Source: Proteles cristata cristata
Taxonomy: Eukaryota; Chordata; Mammalia; Carnivora; Hyaenidae
DNA: 64,000 nt
Direction: 5' to 3'
Assembly (NCBI GenBank): GCA_017311185.1
Contig: JAESUZ010004533.1
Location: 186,001-250,000, forward strand
Part shown: one piece after another, positions 10,683 through 21,918 of the stretch
Numbering within the stretch: the first letter of the stretch is position 1
Layout of the letters: every line of letters starts with the position of its first letter
Translations under genes and position numbers: made by a program
The notes under the pieces: generated by a model
Seen by the model: only the letters and a program-made list of their open reading frames with translations
Database searches by the model: none
What the model was told of the DNA's origin: nothing

Positions 10683-11093
10683 AAAATATTTCCCAGTTGA
10701 TAAATATTTTGTTTCTTCGTTGTTAATTTCTTTTTCTTGTGATATGGTCAGTTAATACGGCTTGTATGAGTTTTTATTTTGAAATTTATTGAAATTTTAC
10801 CTGTGATCTAATATATGTCACATTTCCTTACTGTCCAATAGTATATTTTTCATTTGTGAGTAGGAAGTTTCCTTCTTGAATGTAGCCATTCAAGGGTTTG
10901 TCAATTTACCTTGTATTTCTGAGAGTTAGTCTTCATAATCAATTATATCTTCTTTAGTATATTCTTTTTTCATTTTCTATTTTTCTTTTTTAGTCTTGAA
11001 TCCCATTCTATTTAATATTAATATTACTACATTTGCTATTTTCTTCTTACCAATTGTGTATTTTCCGCACTTCTTTTTAAAATTTTCTTAATA

Positions 11094-11219
11094 ATTCCTT
11101 TCCTTCTATCTCTCCTCTTCTTCCCTTCTTCCTTCCTTCCCTCCTTCCTTCCTCTCCCTCCTTCCCTCTGCTTCTCTCCTTCCCACCTTATTTTCTTTCT
11201 TCTTTCTTCCCTTTTTTCT
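11094..11219 (+). repeat. Polypyrimidine tract (CCTT-rich)
   Basis: About 125 bases almost purely C and T with ttcc and ccctcc units. The minus strand reads as an R/E/K/G-rich false ORF. Confidence 0.9.
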
Positions 11220-11429
11220 CTACGCAATCTGCAAATCTCTGTCTTTTAAAAAGAGAATTTAACATATTTGTGTTTATTATGATTTTAGTTCTACTACTTT
11301 ATCTTATATTTATCATTATCTCTTGATTTTTTCCCTTTTGGGTCTTTTGCTAAATTTATTACCTTTTCTTCATTTAATTTTTATTTCTTTTTCCTATCAT
11401 TATCCTTTAAGTTTTTATCCTAGATATTT

Positions 11430-11649
11430 TTTTTAAAATATTTTTTTTTATTTATTTCTAGGAGAGAGAGAGCGACAGCGTGAGCAGGGGAGGGTCAGAG
11501 AGAGAGAGGGAGTCACAGACTGAAACAGGCTCCAGGCTCTGAGCTGGCAGTCAGCACAGAGCCCGACGCGGGGCTCGAACCCACAAACCGCGAGATCATG
11601 ACCTAAGCGAAAGTCGGACGCTTAACCGACTAAGCCACCCAGGCGCCCC
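11430..11649 (-). mobile_element. Felid CAN SINE, young subfamily, 14-bp TSD
   Basis: Exact TSD tatcctagatattt at 11416-11429 and 11650-11663. Head, B box and CpGs are well preserved. Confidence 0.97.
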
Positions 11650-11691
11650 TATCCTAGATATTTAAAATTAAAATTTGCCTTTGAATTTTAG

Positions 11692-12358
11692 AGCAGCATT
11701 CTGTAATAGAAATCAATATGGTGATGGAAATGTTGTATATTCTGCAGAGAAGAATGCTTACTACAGAGTAATCACTAGCTGCATGTGGTTGTTGAGTACT
11801 TGAAATGTGGCTAGTGCAATTGAGGACCTGAAGTTTTACATTTTCATTTTAATTAATGCAATTATAATTAATTCAAATCAACACATATTTCAATAACCAC
11901 ATGTAGCCAGTGAGTACCATTATATTAGTTTTGCTGCAACTGCCATAACAAAGTACCACAGACTGGTGTCTTAAACAACAGAAACTTATTTTCTCATAGT
12001 TCTGGAGGCTGGAAAGGTCAAGGTCAAGGTGTTGGCAGGCTCAATTTCTCCTGAGGCCTCTCTCCTTGGCTTGCCGATGGCTGTCTTCTTGCTGTGACCT
12101 CGCCTGGTCCTCCCTCTGTGTATACGTGTCCCTGGTGTCTCTCTGTGCATCCACATGTCTTCTTCTTATAAGGACACCATCAGATTGGACTAGGGAGCCA
12201 CCCTAACTGCCTCATTTTAACTTAATCATCTCTTAAATACCCTATCTCCAAATACAGTCATATTCTGAAGTGCTGAGGGTAATAGGGCTTCAACTTATAA
12301 ATTTTACAGGGACACAGTTCAGTCCCTAACAACCGTACTGGAGGGTACAAGCCCAGAG
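11692..12358. mobile_element. hAT-like DNA transposon split by a later insertion
   Basis: Starts gcagcattctgtaatagaaa and contains accacatgtagccagtgagt up to about 11920. It resumes at ccgtactggagggtaca (12333). The two parts join to the usual end of this family. The LTR-like element at 11921-12332 separates them. Confidence 0.55.
11921..12332 (+). mobile_element. LTR-like repeat (gctgccataacaaagtacca family)
   Basis: Characteristic order: ctgccataacaaagtaccac, cttattttctcatagttctg, tcaaggtgttggcaggctca, cttcttataaggacaccatc, tatctccaaatacagtcata, gggacacagttcagtcccta. A second copy of the same family, same strand, is at 48781-49171. I recognise the family but do not trust my memory of its name. 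Confidence 0.7.
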
Positions 12359-12694
12359 TTAATCTATATTTATTTTTTTCTGTCCCAGATACACTGCTAC
12401 TCACCTTAGGATACTTTGATTTTTCTCCTCCACATCTAATACCACCATCTCCTGTCTGGTAATCATCTAGAATTCTACTTCCAATTTTTTCTTGCTCTCT
12501 ACATTAGCAATTATTAGAATTAACTAGACTTTTACATATTTCTTTATCATTTTTTCTTGTGTACCATGCACTTCTCATTCTTAAGCTCATTTATCTTGTT
12601 GCCACAATATTGCTCTCGAGTAATTCTTTCCGAGTACTTTGAGGACCAAGGTATAGGATTCTAAGTTCAAAATTAGTTTCTCTTAATTTGAAGA

Positions 12695-13142
12695 TATTGT
12701 TTACACTGCTGGTGTCTCACTCGGATCCCCTTTAGCAGGCTAGGGCCCCCATCCCTCAGCACTGTGAGCATTGGTTAGTAACAGTTCACTCCTGCCCACT
12801 GTTGTGTGAGCTGTTCTTTACTCAATGACAGTTAACCCTTTTGGTAAATTACTCACCACTACTTCTGGGGGAGCCTCCAGCCATTATTGCCTGATAGGGG
12901 AGTATAAAAGGCTTTTAATATTGCCTTAAGGTGGGACCAATTCTGGGGGACTGTTCATACTCCAAGGTTTTCCAAGGGATCAAGCTGAAGCCAGACTCGT
13001 GCTGACATATCTTAGTTTATTTAGTTCCTTTCCCAGCTCTATTCTATTTCTTTTATTCTCTCCCTCATAGCACTCCCTTAATACATCATGTGCACCCAAA
13101 CCCGTTTCAGGCTGGGCTTCTAACGGAACCTGATCTAAGATA
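12695..13142 (+). mobile_element. Solo LTR-like element
   Basis: TATA-like tataaaag at 12903-12910. The 3' part reads acccgtttcaggctgggctt then ctaacggaacctgatctaag, typical of ERV/MaLR LTR ends. No internal region is attached. Confidence 0.5.
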
Positions 13143-14433
13143 CATTGTCTCAGTATTTTCTATTCTCCATGTCCTCATTCTTAGCCCAGGACCCAAATGT
13201 CAGTTAGACCTTCAGAAAATGTTCACTGAATGAATAAAAGGAATCATCTGCCTTGGGCAGATGTTGATTATAGTACACTTTCTAGTGTAACTTCTGATCA
13301 TAAAATTAAAATTCCTGATTTTGGCATAAAGCCTTATTCTAGTGGCTAACAAACATTAAGCCCACCTGTCTTTATTTATGAGTCTACTCTGATTTTTTTG
13401 TTTTTACTGATTTTATGATCCCAAACATTGTTTTATTTTTACATCTGGATTATATATAGTATTACATTACTTGTACATTGTGTTCTGTGTCTTATTTCCT
13501 CAGTTGGAACACAATTTTATGGATTTTATGTTTCTCTGAATTGCTTAGGACCTGGCGGCTTGCTAGATACATAGTGCTCAATTAATAATTGTACACTGTT
13601 TATATAACAGTTTAGTTTAATGGGATTGTATTTGAACACAAATTTTAGAAAGTTCTTTGTTCTTTATTACTCTTGGATCATTTAATCCCTGTTTGAAAAC
13701 TCTATTTCCATAGCAACAGATAAAAAAAAAAAAAAAAGGATAGTGTGGTCTTTACTTTGAATGGCCAGAAAGAGAAAGATTGTGAGAAGGAAACTTATAA
13801 TTGCAAAATTATAAATAAAACGAATGAATCAAGCAGAGGGAAATAGTACAAAGAAGGATAAATCATTTCTAACCCCGTTAATGGTATTATTGTACTTCAA
13901 GATGATTAAACTAGCCAGCAGAATCCAGAAGCTCAAACATAGTAATGTGATAAACTTTAGAAGCTAAAGGCAAAAAGCATTAGGCCAGTCCCAGGGGTCC
14001 TTCCTGGCTTCAAAGCAGTGCCCTCTATTTGATCAGTGAGGGCAGTGGTACAGAACCTAAGCTCTGTAACGATTTACAGTATCATCAAGTTTCTAATAAG
14101 CCTGTATTTGAGAGTTGCCCGAGGTGACTTTCTCTTTAATTTGCAAAAAGTGTTCAATATCTAAGTAGTGACAAACTGAATCTGGACCACAGATGGGGAA
14201 GAAAAATAATGTGACACAAAACAAGCTTCTTTTTGGAGAATCTAAAGAGAGTTGAAGACAACCTTTAGTGACTGGAATTTGGTGGGTATTTCTTTGGCTT
14301 TATGTGGCAAGATATTTTAAAATAATATGTAGTGGGTGTTGCTGTCAACCAGACTCTTCTTGCCATTCACTATGCTCATCTCTTATTGAAGTGGAGACTT
14401 TTGGATTACAAAAAGGACTGCCAGAGAGGTGTC
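13143..14433. other. Mostly unassigned, with a weak L2-like 3' end
   Basis: 13490-13590 (ttgcttaggacctggcggct... acatagtgctcaattaataa) resembles an L2 3' end. The rest is AT-rich and unrecognised. A 16-base A run lies at 13722-13737. Confidence 0.4.
13722..13737. repeat. A(16) homopolymer
   Basis: Uninterrupted, with no SINE body attached on its left. Confidence 0.9.
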
Positions 14434-14443
14434 AAAAGTTCAG

Positions 14444-14551
14444 GGGCTGCTGGCTGGCTCAGTCAGTAGAACATGCAACTCTTGATATCCAGGTTGTAAG
14501 TTCGAGCACCATGTTGGATGCAGAGATTACTTAAAAATAAAATCTTACCAA
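14444..14551 (+). mobile_element. Short CAN SINE (non-felid-specific type), 10-bp TSD
   Basis: tRNA head gctggctcagtcagtagaac, then ttgtaagttcgagcaccatg and gagattacttaaaaataaaa. It lacks the long CT region of the felid form, so it belongs to an older carnivoran subfamily. TSD aaaagttcag at 14434-14443 and 14552-14561. Confidence 0.88.
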
Positions 14552-14561
14552 AAAAGTTCAG

Positions 14562-15009
14562 AAATAGCCAAAGTAAAACCAATGAATCACTGAAGTAGTG
14601 ATCAGTAAAAGTTTACTGAGTACGTACCAATAAGACAGTTTGCAAACCAGAAGCACTCAAGCCAAGACACAGAATAATAAGGCTCAGGGGTGTAATGTTA
14701 TAAAGCAGCTGATGTAGTGAGAAAGCACTGACTCTTCTTCATAGTGATTGGTTATAAGAATTGTCTTAAATGATGAGGAACTGGTCAGTGGTTACCTAAT
14801 ATCAACCTTGCAGTTTAAGTTTTGCATATGACTTTCAGAGGCATAAGTAAGAAATGACCCAGGTCAAATCAGTCTTGCAAAATAAGCAAAATGAAACTTT
14901 GCATGACTAAACTGATTTTGTCTGCTCAGGAAATATTCAAGGATTCTTTGTTTTTTATGTTAATGGATGAGATCACACCTACAGCTGAAAACTGACCCAT
15001 TCTTGGGGG
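14562..15009. other. Unassigned sequence
   Basis: Nothing recognised. AT-rich with no frame above 60 codons. Confidence 0.4.
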
Positions 15010-15169
15010 TGCAAAAATTCAGATAAATGTCTAAACATGGATTTCTTTTTATTACCAACTTGGGTTTCATTAGGCTTCTTCAGCTGGGGGAGAGATGTGC
15101 CATGATTTCTGAAAAATTCTTAGTCATCAATCCAAATATTTTTTCCTATTCTTTCTCTCTCTTGTCCTT

Positions 15170-15393
15170 CTTAAAAAGATTTTTTAAATGTTTATTTATT
15201 TTTGAGAGAGAGAGAGAGAGAGAGCGAGCGCACAAGCAGGGGAGGGGCAGAGAGAGAAGGAGACACAGAATCCGAAACAGGGTCCAGGCTCTGAGCTGTT
15301 AGCACAGCCTGATATGGGGCTTGAACTCAAGAATGTGAGATCATGACCTGAGCTGAAGTCAGATAGGTAACCAACTGAGCCACCCGGGCGCCC
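15170..15393 (-). mobile_element. Felid CAN SINE (older form), 13-bp TSD
   Basis: ctctcttgtcctt at 15157-15169 and 15394-15406. Long GA run in the body. Confidence 0.95.
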
Positions 15394-15521
15394 CTCTCTT
15401 GTCCTTTTAGAGCTTGGGTTTGGCATAATCTTTTGGTCTCTTTTTTTGTAATTTCCATTATGATCTCTCTATGTTCTCTTCTGGATGATTTGTTTCTTCA
15501 TGTTTCACATGTCAGCTTTTT

Positions 15522-15746
15522 AAAAAATTTTTTTATTAAAAAAATTTTTTTTGTTTATTTCAGAGAGAGAGAGAGAGGGGGAGCAGGGGAAGGTCAGGGA
15601 GAGAGGGAGATATAGATCTGAACCAGGCTCCAGGCTCTGAGCTAGCTGTCAGCACAGAGCCCGACGCGGGGCTCGAACCACAAACCGTGAGATCACGACC
15701 TGAGCTGAAGTCAGACGCTTAACCGACTGAGCCACCCAGGCGCCCC
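15522..15746 (-). mobile_element. Felid CAN SINE, agctagctgtcagc variant, 17-bp TSD
   Basis: Exact TSD tcacatgtcagcttttt at 15505-15521 and 15747-15763. Carries the insertion agctagctgtcagc, shared with the copy at 46336. Confidence 0.96.
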
Positions 15747-16291
15747 TCACATGTCAGCTTTTTTAGTCTATTAAAATTTAAAATTTTTTTTAGTTCTAGA
15801 AGCTAGTACTTTAGCACTAGTATTTTAGTATATATGCTTCAGAAGTGAGCACTATGTATGTAGTTTTTGTTTATTTAAAAATCAGCTTCATCATTTCTGT
15901 GGTGTCTTTTTCCTCTTATTTTAAACCATTCTTAAATTTATTTAAACACAAAGCCTTTTAGACTTTTTCTTCAGGTCTTTTTGTTGGCTTTTGCACATGG
16001 TACTGTTTTTTCCCTCTGTTTTAGGTAGTTTGGGGGGAAGAATTTTTGTTTTTTACAGCATGACCTCATGTTTCTGGGAGCTTATTTGCATAAATTCTTT
16101 GAAAGTTTGATAAATCTAATACTCTGGAGAGGATTTGAATTTGTTTCTGTCAGGAACCTGGAGAAACTACCAGCCCAGACAACTCTAAATTGACTTTTTA
16201 GCTTGTGATTTATTGGACCTCCCAGGTAGTATGAATTTGGCCTATAAAACTGCATGAAGGGTGGCTGTGGTTAAGAAATTTTAGGGAAAAG

Positions 16292-16505
16292 GGGGCGCCT
16301 GGGTGGCTCAGTTGGTTAAGCATCTGACTTCGGCTCATGTCATGATCTCACGGTTCGTGGGTTCGAGCCCCTCATTGGGCTCTGTGCTGACAGCTCAGAG
16401 CATGGAGCCTGTCTGGATTCTGTGTCTCCCTCTCTCTCTGACCCTTCCCTGCTCATGCTGTCTCTACCTCTCTCTCAAAAATAAATAAAACATTAAAAAA
16501 AAGAC
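16292..16505 (+). mobile_element. Felid CAN SINE, 14-bp TSD
   Basis: attttagggaaaag at 16278-16291 and 16506-16519. Well-kept A box (tggctcagttgg) and B box (gggttcgagcccc). Confidence 0.96.
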
Positions 16506-16519
16506 ATTTTAGGGAAAAG

Positions 16520-17114
16520 TCCCACCCTCTCTGAGACTAAATTTCTGGATAGGTGGTATTGTTTGCAGTTCTATGAGTGCCAGAATTATTTCCTAGTTCA
16601 CTCTTACACTGGGGTGAGGCCCTTGGCAGTCTTGGCTTTATGAAAGGGGATCTCCTATTAACCCCCCATCCCCCAATGTTGTGTGAATCCTGGGCTTTGT
16701 GGCCTTTATTCTGTGGCTTTACTGGACTGGGAAGAACAAGGAGCATGTTCATTCACTTTGGCAAATGCTCCCCAAGCCAAAACTGGCTTCATTTTTCTGA
16801 CTACCCCTCTAGGCTTCTACTTTCACTGAATTCCCGGTACTCAATAGCCAGGTGATTTATTTTATTGTATTTTATCTTGTATTTTGTTTTCTGCAAATAC
16901 AAGGTCAGGCAGGGTACTTTGTTAACCATATGGCTAGAAATAAAGCCCAGATATCATGTTGGGGAAAACTTTGCTAATACTGAATAACTAGAAGAGCATT
17001 TGATGACCACAAAATGCAACACATGACAATGCTTTTTATAGAAAGCTAATTATTAGTATAGCTAGCAATAATATAATTGCGTACACAAAATAGTGAAGTG
17101 GCATTTGACCAGGA
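16520..17114. other. Unassigned sequence
   Basis: Contains a 92-codon plus frame (16577-16855) and an overlapping 71-codon minus frame. Neither has a recognisable domain. Origin unknown. Confidence 0.4.
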
Positions 17115-17330
17115 TTTTTAAAAAGTTTATTTTGAGAGAGAGAGGGCATGCACATGTACACACATGTGCTCGGGAGGGGCAGAGAGAGACAAAGAGAGAG
17201 AGACAGAGAATCCCAAGCAGGCTGTGCACTGTCAGCACAGAGTTTAATTTAGGGCTCGAACCCACAAACCATGAGATCATGATCTGAGCTGAAATCAAGA
17301 GTCAGGTGTTCAACAAGCCAGCCAGGTGCC
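17115..17330 (-). mobile_element. Felid CAN SINE (older form)
   Basis: Includes a short CA/TG-rich interruption (catgtacacacatgtg). Head degraded to gccaggtgcc. Confidence 0.92.
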
Positions 17331-17780
17331 AGATCAAGATTTAAATACAAACATGTACGTTTAATTTTGTCATTTAATACTTCATTTGTGTTCATGATTA
17401 TGAAATAGGAAGAGCTAGGTTTTATGGTGGTGAAATATTGTATTTTCCTGCTTTCTCCTCTTCAAAGACCATCTAATATCCTGGCCTGGTAATTAAGGCT
17501 CTTCAAAAGGAGAAGAGCTCATTTGCTCCATCTTTCCATTGCTCCCTTTGTAGAGGGTGATACTCAACCAACCGGATTTCACCATCCATAACCCCTGACT
17601 ATGTTCTTTGCTTTGCTTCCTCAAAGCTTTTGCATTTGTCCTCCCTCCTCTTCCCACCCATGCCTTGATTATTTTTGCAAATAATATGGCTTTTGAGAAA
17701 TAATGCATCTTTTCTATCTCTATTTCTGCTCTCAGGTTTATTTAGAAAGTATCCTGCTAAAGCCTTATCCTGACAAGACA
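17331..17780. other. Unassigned sequence
   Basis: Short minus frames of 71 and 60 codons overlap around 17493-17781. No homology recognised. Confidence 0.4.
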
Positions 17781-17793
17781 AGATGTGATCTCT

Positions 17794-18012
17794 CTTTTTT
17801 TATTTTTTAATGTTTTATTTATTTTTAGGAGAGAGAGAGAGACAGCGTGAGCAGGGGAGGGTCAGAGAGAGGGAGTCACAGACTGAAACAGGCTCCAGGC
17901 TCCGAGCCGGCAGCCAGCACAGAGCCCGACGCGGGGCTCGAACCCACGAACCGCGAGATCATGACCTAAGCGAAAGTCGGACGCTTAACCGACTAAGCCA
18001 CCCAGGCGCCCC
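17794..18012 (-). mobile_element. Felid CAN SINE, young subfamily, 13-bp TSD
   Basis: agatgtgatctct at 17781-17793 and 18013-18025. Nearly all CpGs of the subfamily are intact. Confidence 0.97.
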
Positions 18013-18025
18013 AGATGTGATCTCT

Positions 18026-18859
18026 TTCTTTACCTCCCAGAGCCTTTGGAACCTGTCTTCAAGCTCTTCTATTCCGGCTTTCATTATCATTTTGATTTTT
18101 TTCTTACCCTCTCTGTTAGAGTAAGCTTACTGGATGTGGAGGCTTATTCATAAGTGTGTTTCCCTCCAGATGCCAAAAACAGTGTCAAATACATGTGGTG
18201 TAGGTACAAGAAAAACACCAGATGTAATATTATCAAAACCCATCTGTTTAATGGGATGAAATAGCCTGGCTTGAACACAGTGCACTCTTGTTTCAGTGTT
18301 AGTGCATGTGAAATTATGAAAGGTGATAATAGTATGGTATGGGAAAAAAGTGTGGCTGGTATGTAAGCAGGATTTGGAGTCCTTGTACTATGCAGAAGAA
18401 AGAGAATCATTATTCAGGAACTAGGTGGAAAAAATGACTGATTTATTATCATTGACCTTGTGCATAAGTCTTTGTAAGCGGATCCAAGTTAAATTTTGCA
18501 GGATTATTGTCATGAATGAGAATTAGAGGAATTCTTCTGGGATATAATTAAGCGTGGGCTAAACACAAATTGCATAGTGAGAAGTCACCCAAGACTAGCT
18601 TAAATTTAACATGGCAGTTTTTCAAAATATTGTTTTCTTATGTGAGGACCCCAGAATAAGCGCAATCAGTTTTTTATGTGAGCAGCCCGTCTTTATTTCT
18701 ACTCTTTTGTGTTTTCAGGTGCCTCTACTTTCATGTGAGACATCACCAGCAGCCTTGTGGCTGGCTGGTGGGATCCCTGCCTTTTTATACCCTTCACCAG
18801 ATATAAAGCCCTTTGTACCCACACGGTACTTTGAACTTTTTCAAAGCATGTTTACACTT
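18026..18859. other. Unassigned sequence
   Basis: An 89-codon plus frame (18611-18880) runs into a MIR remnant, which argues against it being a gene. Confidence 0.4.
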
Positions 18860-18960
18860 TTTATGCCTGCAACTCTGTGAAGTAGGAAGCAGGAGTTTTA
18901 CTACCCACCTTTTACAGAACAATGAGCCACAGAGAAGTTAAATGATGGCTTAAAGCAGTG
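18860..18960 (-). repeat. MIR fragment
   Basis: ccaccttttacagaacaatg followed by gccacagagaagttaaatga is the complement of the conserved MIR core. Confidence 0.65.
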
Positions 18961-20139
18961 GTGCTTCCTCACGAGCCTACTCTGCTTTCCTTCCTCGGTG
19001 AAATTATGTGGGCACACTAGCTCTCTTGGAACAAACACAAGCTGGACTATATAGACTACTTGCTACACCTGTGCGATTGCTCACTCCTGTGTGATTGCTC
19101 ACTCTGCTGTGTGGACAGAGGACTGATGTTTGAACCCTGTGGGCGAGCCAATTTTCATAATGACTTTACATCATCATGCTAAGAGTTGAAAATGATTTGG
19201 AAATTGGTTCACTTAATTTATGCCAGATGCTTTCTTACTGTTTTATCACTATTCGCAAAATAACATTCAGATGTGAGAGCTTTTGTTTTAAAATTAAGTT
19301 TTGGGCTCCCAAGCGAAACACTCATAAGACTGGTTAACTTGTTTTTTGAAAATAGCAAAGTAAGCCCATCTCTAGCCAAGAAGCAGGGGATTCTTTTGAA
19401 TCACTTGTTTTACATGGAACTAAATCCATGAATTAGCCCCGTGGGCATGATGATGTTATTTAAGAATTTACGGAAGAAATGAATGACCTTGTTCATATCT
19501 CCTCACTCTTTTGGTAATTCCTCTACAGACAAAAAGGCAAGTTTTTTTTCATAATACATTTTTCATGGCTTTGTTTACCCCAAGCTTTCCATTTTGTGGC
19601 ACATTTTTATAGTTTTGCCATTTAAATCCATTTCAGTCTTCAGTTTTGCATTAAGGAATTTATATAATTGTAGTGGTCTCTATGAGTAAGAACTGATTCC
19701 AAAATCTGTTTTTCACTAATGAATTTCTTCTAACCCTTATTAGATTCTTATTGTTTTCCTCCAGATCAGGTAAGTTTGTTTCTCTTTTTCTCCATTATGA
19801 TTACTTATGTCAGTACTGTAGACTAGAATATTCATTTTGCATATAAGGTAGGTCTCACTTTTTAATGTTTCCACTAGCTGTATTCAAGTAGGTTCCTTAA
19901 GATAATTCCTGGCCTTAATTTTTGCAGAATGAAAGTAACAAAGTAAGGTCACCAGCAGGCCGAGAGAGAGAGAGAGAGAGAGCTGATGGACTCTTATCCT
20001 CAGTAAAGGGATGCTGGAGATTGGTGACTAGGTTGGCAAAACGGGGTCTGGGGAGGACTGGGGTCATTGAGGACCCTTTACTAGTTGAATGGAAGTTATA
20101 TAGATGCAGCCTAATATTGTGCAGAGGTGCTGAACTTGG
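18961..20139. other. Unassigned sequence with a short (GA)n
   Basis: Repeat-poor for this window. (GA)n at 19962-19982. gtgcgattgctcactcctgt at about 19071 is partly repeated downstream (gtgtgattgctcactctgct). Confidence 0.4.
19962..19982. repeat. (GA)n microsatellite
   Basis: About ten GA units. Not part of a SINE body. Confidence 0.85.
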
Positions 20140-20262
20140 GAACAGGCTGAAGTTCTAGATCCTCTTCTACTGCTATGTAGCTCTAAGACCTTGGATAAAT
20201 TACCTAATCTCTGAACTTCATATTCCTAATTTATAAAAAAAGAAAAATGATAATATCTTCTA
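20140..20262 (+). repeat. MIR fragment
   Basis: ctaagaccttggataaatta then cctaatctctgaacttcata matches the MIR core in sense orientation. Confidence 0.65.
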
Positions 20263-20264
20263 GG

Positions 20265-20700
20265 GTCAATTATCTATCACTAAGTAACAAATTGACCCAA
20301 AACTTGATGATTTAAAACATGATAATTTGCTTGCTCACAGTTTGGACTGGGTTTGGCTGGGCAGTTCTTCTTTTGGTTTTTGGGGGTCACTAATGCAGGC
20401 ACAGTGATATGGAGGTTTGACTGGAGCTTGATGACCCCACACCCACATAGCTTCACCCTCACATGGAGGTCAGCTGGGACTCTCAGAAGAGTGCCTCCAT
20501 TCTCTATGTGGCTGCTTCAGCAGCAGAGCCTGGGTTTCTAACATGCTGATGGCAGTAATCCCAAGAAGGCAATTCTCAATGTTCAAGTGCTTACCAAGTC
20601 ACATGGCTAAGCCCAAGGTCAATGAGAGAGGGAACTATGCCACAATGTGGAAGCTCTATGTGAGATGATTTCTGTAATAGTCTATACATTCTTTCAGTCA
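20265..20700 (+). mobile_element. LTR-like repeat (ttatctatcactaagtaaca family)
   Basis: Start attatctatcactaagtaac with acccaaaacttgatgattta matches a common mammalian LTR-like repeat that usually begins tgttatctattgctg. Downstream text (ctcacatggaggtcagctgg) fits the same family. Confidence 0.5.
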
Positions 20701-21582
20701 AATGTGGCAGTCCATGGAAAATGATTTTTTAAGTGTTATATCAGTGTACATTCTGTGTGGTGTGTACATGTGCATATGAGTGGAGGTGGTGGTGGGGAGA
20801 AGATAGGAAAACTTTAATAGATATTGAACTCACAGTCCTGAAAATAATTATTTAGTTTTATCTTTGAGTTCTATTATTAAATTAAAAGTATTTAATTAAA
20901 GTGGGCTCAGAGGTGTAGCATGCTGGAGCCTGGATAAAGTGATCAGTACGTGAAGCTTAGAGAAATGGATTTAGCCACAGATAATTAGCAGTCCGAGACT
21001 CTGTGTTGATCATTCATCAGAGCTTGGAGGTCCATTCTAAGTGAGTTTAACTTGAAAGTCAGAAGGGTATTAGTTAATGTCATGAGAGGTCTCCACATAT
21101 CCTGACTGTGGATGGAGATTGTGGAGATGAGGATTCATTTGAGACAGACTGGTGGGAACTAGGAGGGCACCATACTTACAAGTAGAGGGAATTAGGAAAA
21201 GGACAGGGGACTCGAGGCAGAAACCAGGAGAAATGCCTGCTTCTCTGGAATACACAAAAATACATGGGTAGATAGGGCAAATGGTATATGATTTTGAGAG
21301 AGTACTGTGACTCAGGGCAGAGTCAGACAAGAACTTAGAATTTCCATGTCATGAGTGTCCTTAATGTTGGCCTTTAAGTAATCTTGGGATGAAGAGGGAG
21401 GATGTGGAAGCTCGAAAACTATCCCGAGCCACTGAGGCCCAGATATAAAGGCAGGGCTGACAGTGGGGTTGAGGCTTTTAAATCTTCTGAGTCAGGACAA
21501 GCTCAGAAATTGAAGTGAAAGTGGCTGGCATCAGTGGGCTGAGGGGAAAAGTTTCACAAGGCTGTCCCTGTATGATAGAGGG
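20701..21582. other. Unassigned sequence
   Basis: Moderately GC-balanced and repeat-poor. An 86-codon minus frame at 21070-21330 shows no known domain. Confidence 0.4.
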
Positions 21583-21720
21583 TCTCAAGTGTTAGTGAGC
21601 ACAGGAATTTCCAGGTTAAAAGTGCACATCCCTGACTCATCCCAGAGATTGTGGCCCGGTACATCTGGTGTGGTGCCCAGGAATTTGCATCTTCAGGAAA
21701 CAGCTTGGTGCTGATGATCT
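21583..21720. mobile_element. MER5-type hAT-Charlie fragment
   Basis: gagggtctcaagtgttagtg, acatccctgactcatcccag and gtgcccaggaatttgcatct follow the MER5A pattern. Ends are decayed. Confidence 0.5.
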
Positions 21721-21722
21721 AC

Positions 21723-21918
21723 TCTGTATTATCCAATATGGCACACATGTGATTGTTTACAATTAAATGGGTTAAAATTAATGACATAAAAGTTTGATTA
21801 CTCATCTACTAGCCATGTTTCAGGTGCCCAGTAGCCACATGTAGTTAATGGCTACTACACTGAAAGATACAGGATTAGAACATTATCACCATTACAAAAA
21901 ATTCTATTGGATTGTGCC
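21723..21918. mobile_element. hAT-like DNA transposon remnant
   Basis: Starts ctgtattatccaatatgg, contains cagtagccacatgtagttaa and ends ttctattggattgtgcc. Same family as the remnants near 3.6 and 11.7 kb. Confidence 0.6.

Larger units (their letters stand above)
9780..11690 (-). mobile_element. Decayed antisense L1, 5' portion
   Basis: Continues the antisense L1 after the carnivoran L1 insertion (ttcttcattagttgctttt-like text), again after the GC-rich block near 10 kb, and up to about 11.69 kb. Similarity weakens to the right, where HAL1-type LINE sequence is an alternative. Confidence 0.45.
15010..16250 (-). mobile_element. Weak antisense LINE-like region
   Basis: Between the SINEs, text such as tttgtaatttccattatgat and tttaaaatttttttttagttc resembles the complement of old L1/HAL1 sequence. 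Assignment rests on general pattern only. Confidence 0.3.
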
